A stretch of DNA of 8,880 bases from Thioploca sp. GTDB taxonomy: Bacteria; Pseudomonadota; Gammaproteobacteria; Beggiatoales; Beggiatoaceae. A model generated the notes under the pieces. It saw only the letters and a program-made list of their open reading frames with translations. It searched no databases and was not told where the DNA came from. Positions 6,775 to 8,880 of this stretch are shown here, piece after piece. The stretch covers positions 1 through 8,880 of the forward strand of contig DRQV01000018.1 in NCBI GenBank assembly GCA_011371325.1, written 5' to 3'. The position numbers were made by a program, and so were the translations under genes. Position 1 is the stretch's first letter; every line of letters starts with the position of its first letter.

Positions 6775-6799
6775 GATTGGTTTAAAATATTCTTCAATC
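6775..6799. terminator. Weak hairpin between vapC and the kinase gene
   Basis: GATTG and CAATC form a 5-bp stem with a 15-nt loop in the 51-nt convergent gap. On the minus strand it is followed by TTT. This is the only hairpin candidate there and it is marginal. Confidence 0.2.
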
Positions 6800-6803
6800 C
6801 TGA

Positions 6804-8279
6804 TTAACAAATAGGAATAATAACAGTAAATTTAGTTTTTCCTTCTACACTATTAACAATTATTTCACCATCATGTTTATCAATGATCTTTTTTACAATA
6901 TCTAAACCTAAACCACTACCTTCACCTGCTGATTTAGTAGTAAAAAATGGTTCAAAAATTTTCTCTTGAGCAGATTTTGGAATACCAACGCCACTATCAG
7001 TAATGGCAATTAAAATTTTGGCATCTTCTACAAATACATCAATTTGTAAAGTACCTTTATTATTCATCGCTTGTAAAGAATTGTGAACTAAGTTAGTCCA
7101 AACTTGATTAAGTTCATCTGGATAACAAAGTATTAAAGGCAAATCATCAACGTAATTCTTAATTAACTTAACACCATGTTTAATTTGATTATAATAAAGA
7201 GTTAATACAGTTTCAATTCCTTCAATAATATTAGCTGTTATTTTTTTACCAGTTTGATCATAACGAGCGAAACTTTTCAAGGCAAATACAATTTTTGCTG
7301 CTCGATTAGAAGCTATATTGATTGTCTGAGTACTTTTTTGTAAACTTATCAATTGATAAGCCATATCTAAAATAACATTACAGTTAGGGTCTTGTAATAA
7401 TGGTAAAAATTGTTCAATATTGTCATAAATACCTATTTCAACTAATGTATCAGAAGCTTCATTACTAATATTTAGTTCGGTTAACTGACTACTTAAAGAT
7501 CGTCTAAATTGGCGTTTTTCTTTAGAAGATAATAAATTTTTTTGTTTAATAGCTTGTTTTAGTAATAGAAAGAAATCCTGTTGGCGTTGTTCAGAAAGAG
7601 ATTGAAAGAATAATGGTAACTTCTCTAACGAACAGCTTAAAAATTGAGAAATATTTTCTACTGAAGAACGAATAGCTCCAAGAGGAGTATTAATTTCATG
7701 AGCAACTCCAGCTACTAATTGACCTAAAGTCGCCATTTTTTCAGTTTGAATCAATTCTTGTTGAGTTGATTTGAGATTCTCTAAAGTTCGTGAAAGTTCA
7801 TAAGTCCGTTCTTGCAAAGTCGCATTCATTTCTTTCAAAATGGTATTTTGTTCCTCTAACAATTGGTCTTTAAAATAACTTTTAACCGCATCATACACTG
7901 TTAAGATTAATTCACCACTATCCCATGGTTTTAATATATATCGATATAAATTAGCATGATTAAGAGCATCTACCAATGCCCTGGTATCACTAATACCAGT
8001 CAATAGTATTTTGAAAGTTTTAGGTGCAATAATATGAATATATTGCAGTAAATCAGAACCAGACATACCAGGCATGATATAATCGGAAATTACCAGTGGA
8101 ATTTCATAATCATTATTAGTTAATTCCTCAAATAATTCTAAAGCTTCTTCCCCACTTTCAGCAACTTCAATGAAATACTCTTCTCCTAAAGCTTCTAATA
8201 GCTCTAATTGGATATTGTTAAGAGTATCCTTATCATCATCAACACAAATAATAACTGGTTTATTCAATTTAAATCTCAA
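6804..8279 (-). CDS. Hybrid receiver-histidine kinase (REC-HisKA-HATPase), soluble
   Basis: This 491-residue signalling protein begins with a receiver domain (about 8-130): acidic pocket Asp14-Asp16, phospho-acceptor Asp66 (SDYIMPGMSG), Thr94 and Lys117 (KPW). A probable coiled coil (137-180) leads to the dimerisation box with phospho-His194 (AHEINTPLGAIRSS). The ATPase domain has Asn400 in the N box, DSGVGIP (428-434), FEPFFTTK and GEGSGLGL (452-459). Between the H box and ATPase domain lies a long helical insertion (about 215-320) not found in standard kinases. No membrane segment or signal peptide is seen, so the input is probably phosphorylation of the receiver by another kinase. Its partner is not in the window. 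There is no ATG start: the frame opens at TTG 8279, and TTG 8267 behind a TGAGA is an alternative. The gene follows queH by 16 nt and is probably co-transcribed with it. Confidence 0.92.
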   Translation of the reverse strand: MRFKLNKPVIICVDDDKDTLNNIQLELLEALGEEYFIEVAESGEEALELFEELTNNDYEIPLVISDYIMPGMSGSDLLQYIHIIAPKTFKILLTGISDTRALVDALNHANLYRYILKPWDSGELILTVYDAVKSYFKDQLLEEQNTILKEMNATLQERTYELSRTLENLKSTQQELIQTEKMATLGQLVAGVAHEINTPLGAIRSSVENISQFLSCSLEKLPLFFQSLSEQRQQDFFLLLKQAIKQKNLLSSKEKRQFRRSLSSQLTELNISNEASDTLVEIGIYDNIEQFLPLLQDPNCNVILDMAYQLISLQKSTQTINIASNRAAKIVFALKSFARYDQTGKKITANIIEGIETVLTLYYNQIKHGVKLIKNYVDDLPLILCYPDELNQVWTNLVHNSLQAMNNKGTLQIDVFVEDAKILIAITDSGVGIPKSAQEKIFEPFFTTKSAGEGSGLGLDIVKKIIDKHDGEIIVNSVEGKTKFTVIIPIC

Positions 8280-8295
8280 AAGTTATTAGGTTAGG

Positions 8296-8880
8296 TCATT
8301 CAGTATAATGATTTATTCCAATCACAATCTTATCACGATTTTGTTCTTTGCGTCTTTGATTAGCCTCACGCAATGAGTGAGCACAACCACAATATTCTTG
8401 TTTGTAGAATTTTTCTTGTTTAGCAATCGTTAGCATACGCTGTGAACCTCCTTGTTTCCGCCAATTATAATCCCAATATGTTACATTTGGATATTTTTCT
8501 GCTGCCCGTTTACCAGCCGTATTCACTTGCTGCATATCTTTCCAACGTGAAATTCCCATCGAACTAGTAAATACCTGAAAGTCATTTTCATGAGCATATA
8601 ATGCAGCTCGTTCAAATCGCATATCAAAACATATTGTGCATCTAGCTCCACGTTCTGGAGTAAATTCTAATCCTTTAGTGCGTTCGTACCATTCATCAAC
8701 ATCATAATCAGCATCTATAAATGGAATCTGATGTTTTTCAGCAAAACGTTTATTTTCATCTTTACGAATTTCATATTCTTTACGTGGATGAATATTAGGA
8801 TTATAGAAAAAAATAGTGTAATCTATATTCATGGTAGACAATGTTGCCATAATTTCACCTGAACAAGGAGCACAACAGGA
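8296..8880 (-). CDS. queH: Epoxyqueuosine reductase QueH, 5' end outside the window
   Basis: QueH removes the epoxide oxygen of epoxyqueuosine in the anticodon wobble position of certain tRNAs, the last step of queuosine synthesis. It is unrelated to the cobalamin-dependent QueG. The frame runs off the right edge: the first visible residues are SCCAPCSGEI, containing the N-terminal Cys-rich motif that starts close to the real N-terminus, so ATG 8850 is internal and not the start. Counting from the first visible residue, further cysteines are Cys81 and Cys84 (ARCTICFDMR) and Cys164 and Cys166 (EYCGCAHS). With the N-terminal ones, these bind the 4Fe-4S cluster and adjacent metal in this family. 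FFYNPNIHPRKEY and SRWKDMQQV are also family hallmarks. The 194 visible residues are nearly the whole protein. The kinase gene follows 16 nt downstream. Confidence 0.95.
   Translation of the reverse strand, partial: SCCAPCSGEIMATLSTMNIDYTIFFYNPNIHPRKEYEIRKDENKRFAEKHQIPFIDADYDVDEWYERTKGLEFTPERGARCTICFDMRFERAALYAHENDFQVFTSSMGISRWKDMQQVNTAGKRAAEKYPNVTYWDYNWRKQGGSQRMLTIAKQEKFYKQEYCGCAHSLREANQRRKEQNRDKIVIGINHYTE

Noticed and set aside
8848..8850. ATG as the start of queH
   Set aside because: The essential CCAPCS cysteine motif lies upstream in the same open frame, so the gene begins beyond the right edge.
1..8880. CRISPR array, tRNA or rRNA gene, replication origin or intact insertion sequence
   Set aside because: I found no regularly spaced repeats, no cloverleaf-like sequence with a T-loop motif, no cluster of DnaA boxes, and no complete transposase.

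Overview
The window is strongly AT-rich chromosomal DNA, probably from a gammaproteobacterium. ApaH, the NAD-type GAPDH and QueH are all of ordinary bacterial type. The receiver-plus-histidine-kinase architecture is one I associate with Beggiatoa-like and cyanobacterial genomes. Placement below the class is a guess, because there is no rRNA or marker set here.

Layout: (1) Positions 1-213 hold the 3' end of a Na+/Ca2+ antiporter gene (+). It converges on apaH (-, 282-1112), with a shared hairpin between them. (2) A divergent intergenic region carries a good sigma70-type promoter and a leader of about 125 nt for gap (+, 1362-2375), which ends in a hairpin terminator. (3) Positions 2376-2887 hold no intact gene. 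They contain a decayed minus-strand REP-associated tyrosine transposase (IS200/RAYT type) with recognisable inverted ends, next to an unidentified coding remnant. (4) An accessory block follows: a 1051-residue single-chain restriction-modification enzyme of the type ISP/IIG kind (+, 2888-6043), then a complete vapBC toxin-antitoxin operon (+, 6124-6752) with its own promoter. (5) Two minus-strand genes follow: a hybrid response-regulator/histidine kinase (6804-8279), lying 16 nt downstream of queH (8296 to beyond the right edge).

Functionally, the flanks are housekeeping genes: dinucleotide polyphosphate turnover, glycolysis, and tRNA queuosine synthesis. The middle (about 2.4-6.8 kb) is a small defence and selfish-gene island made of a transposase relic, an R-M enzyme and a toxin-antitoxin pair. 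The R-M gene has a striking internal reversal of G/C strand bias that suggests a mosaic origin of its C-terminal domain. I saw no tRNA, rRNA, CRISPR array or replication origin. I did not find a convincing wholly new system. The most interesting signals are the mosaic R-M gene, the shrunken transposase relic, and short repeats at the edges of the island.
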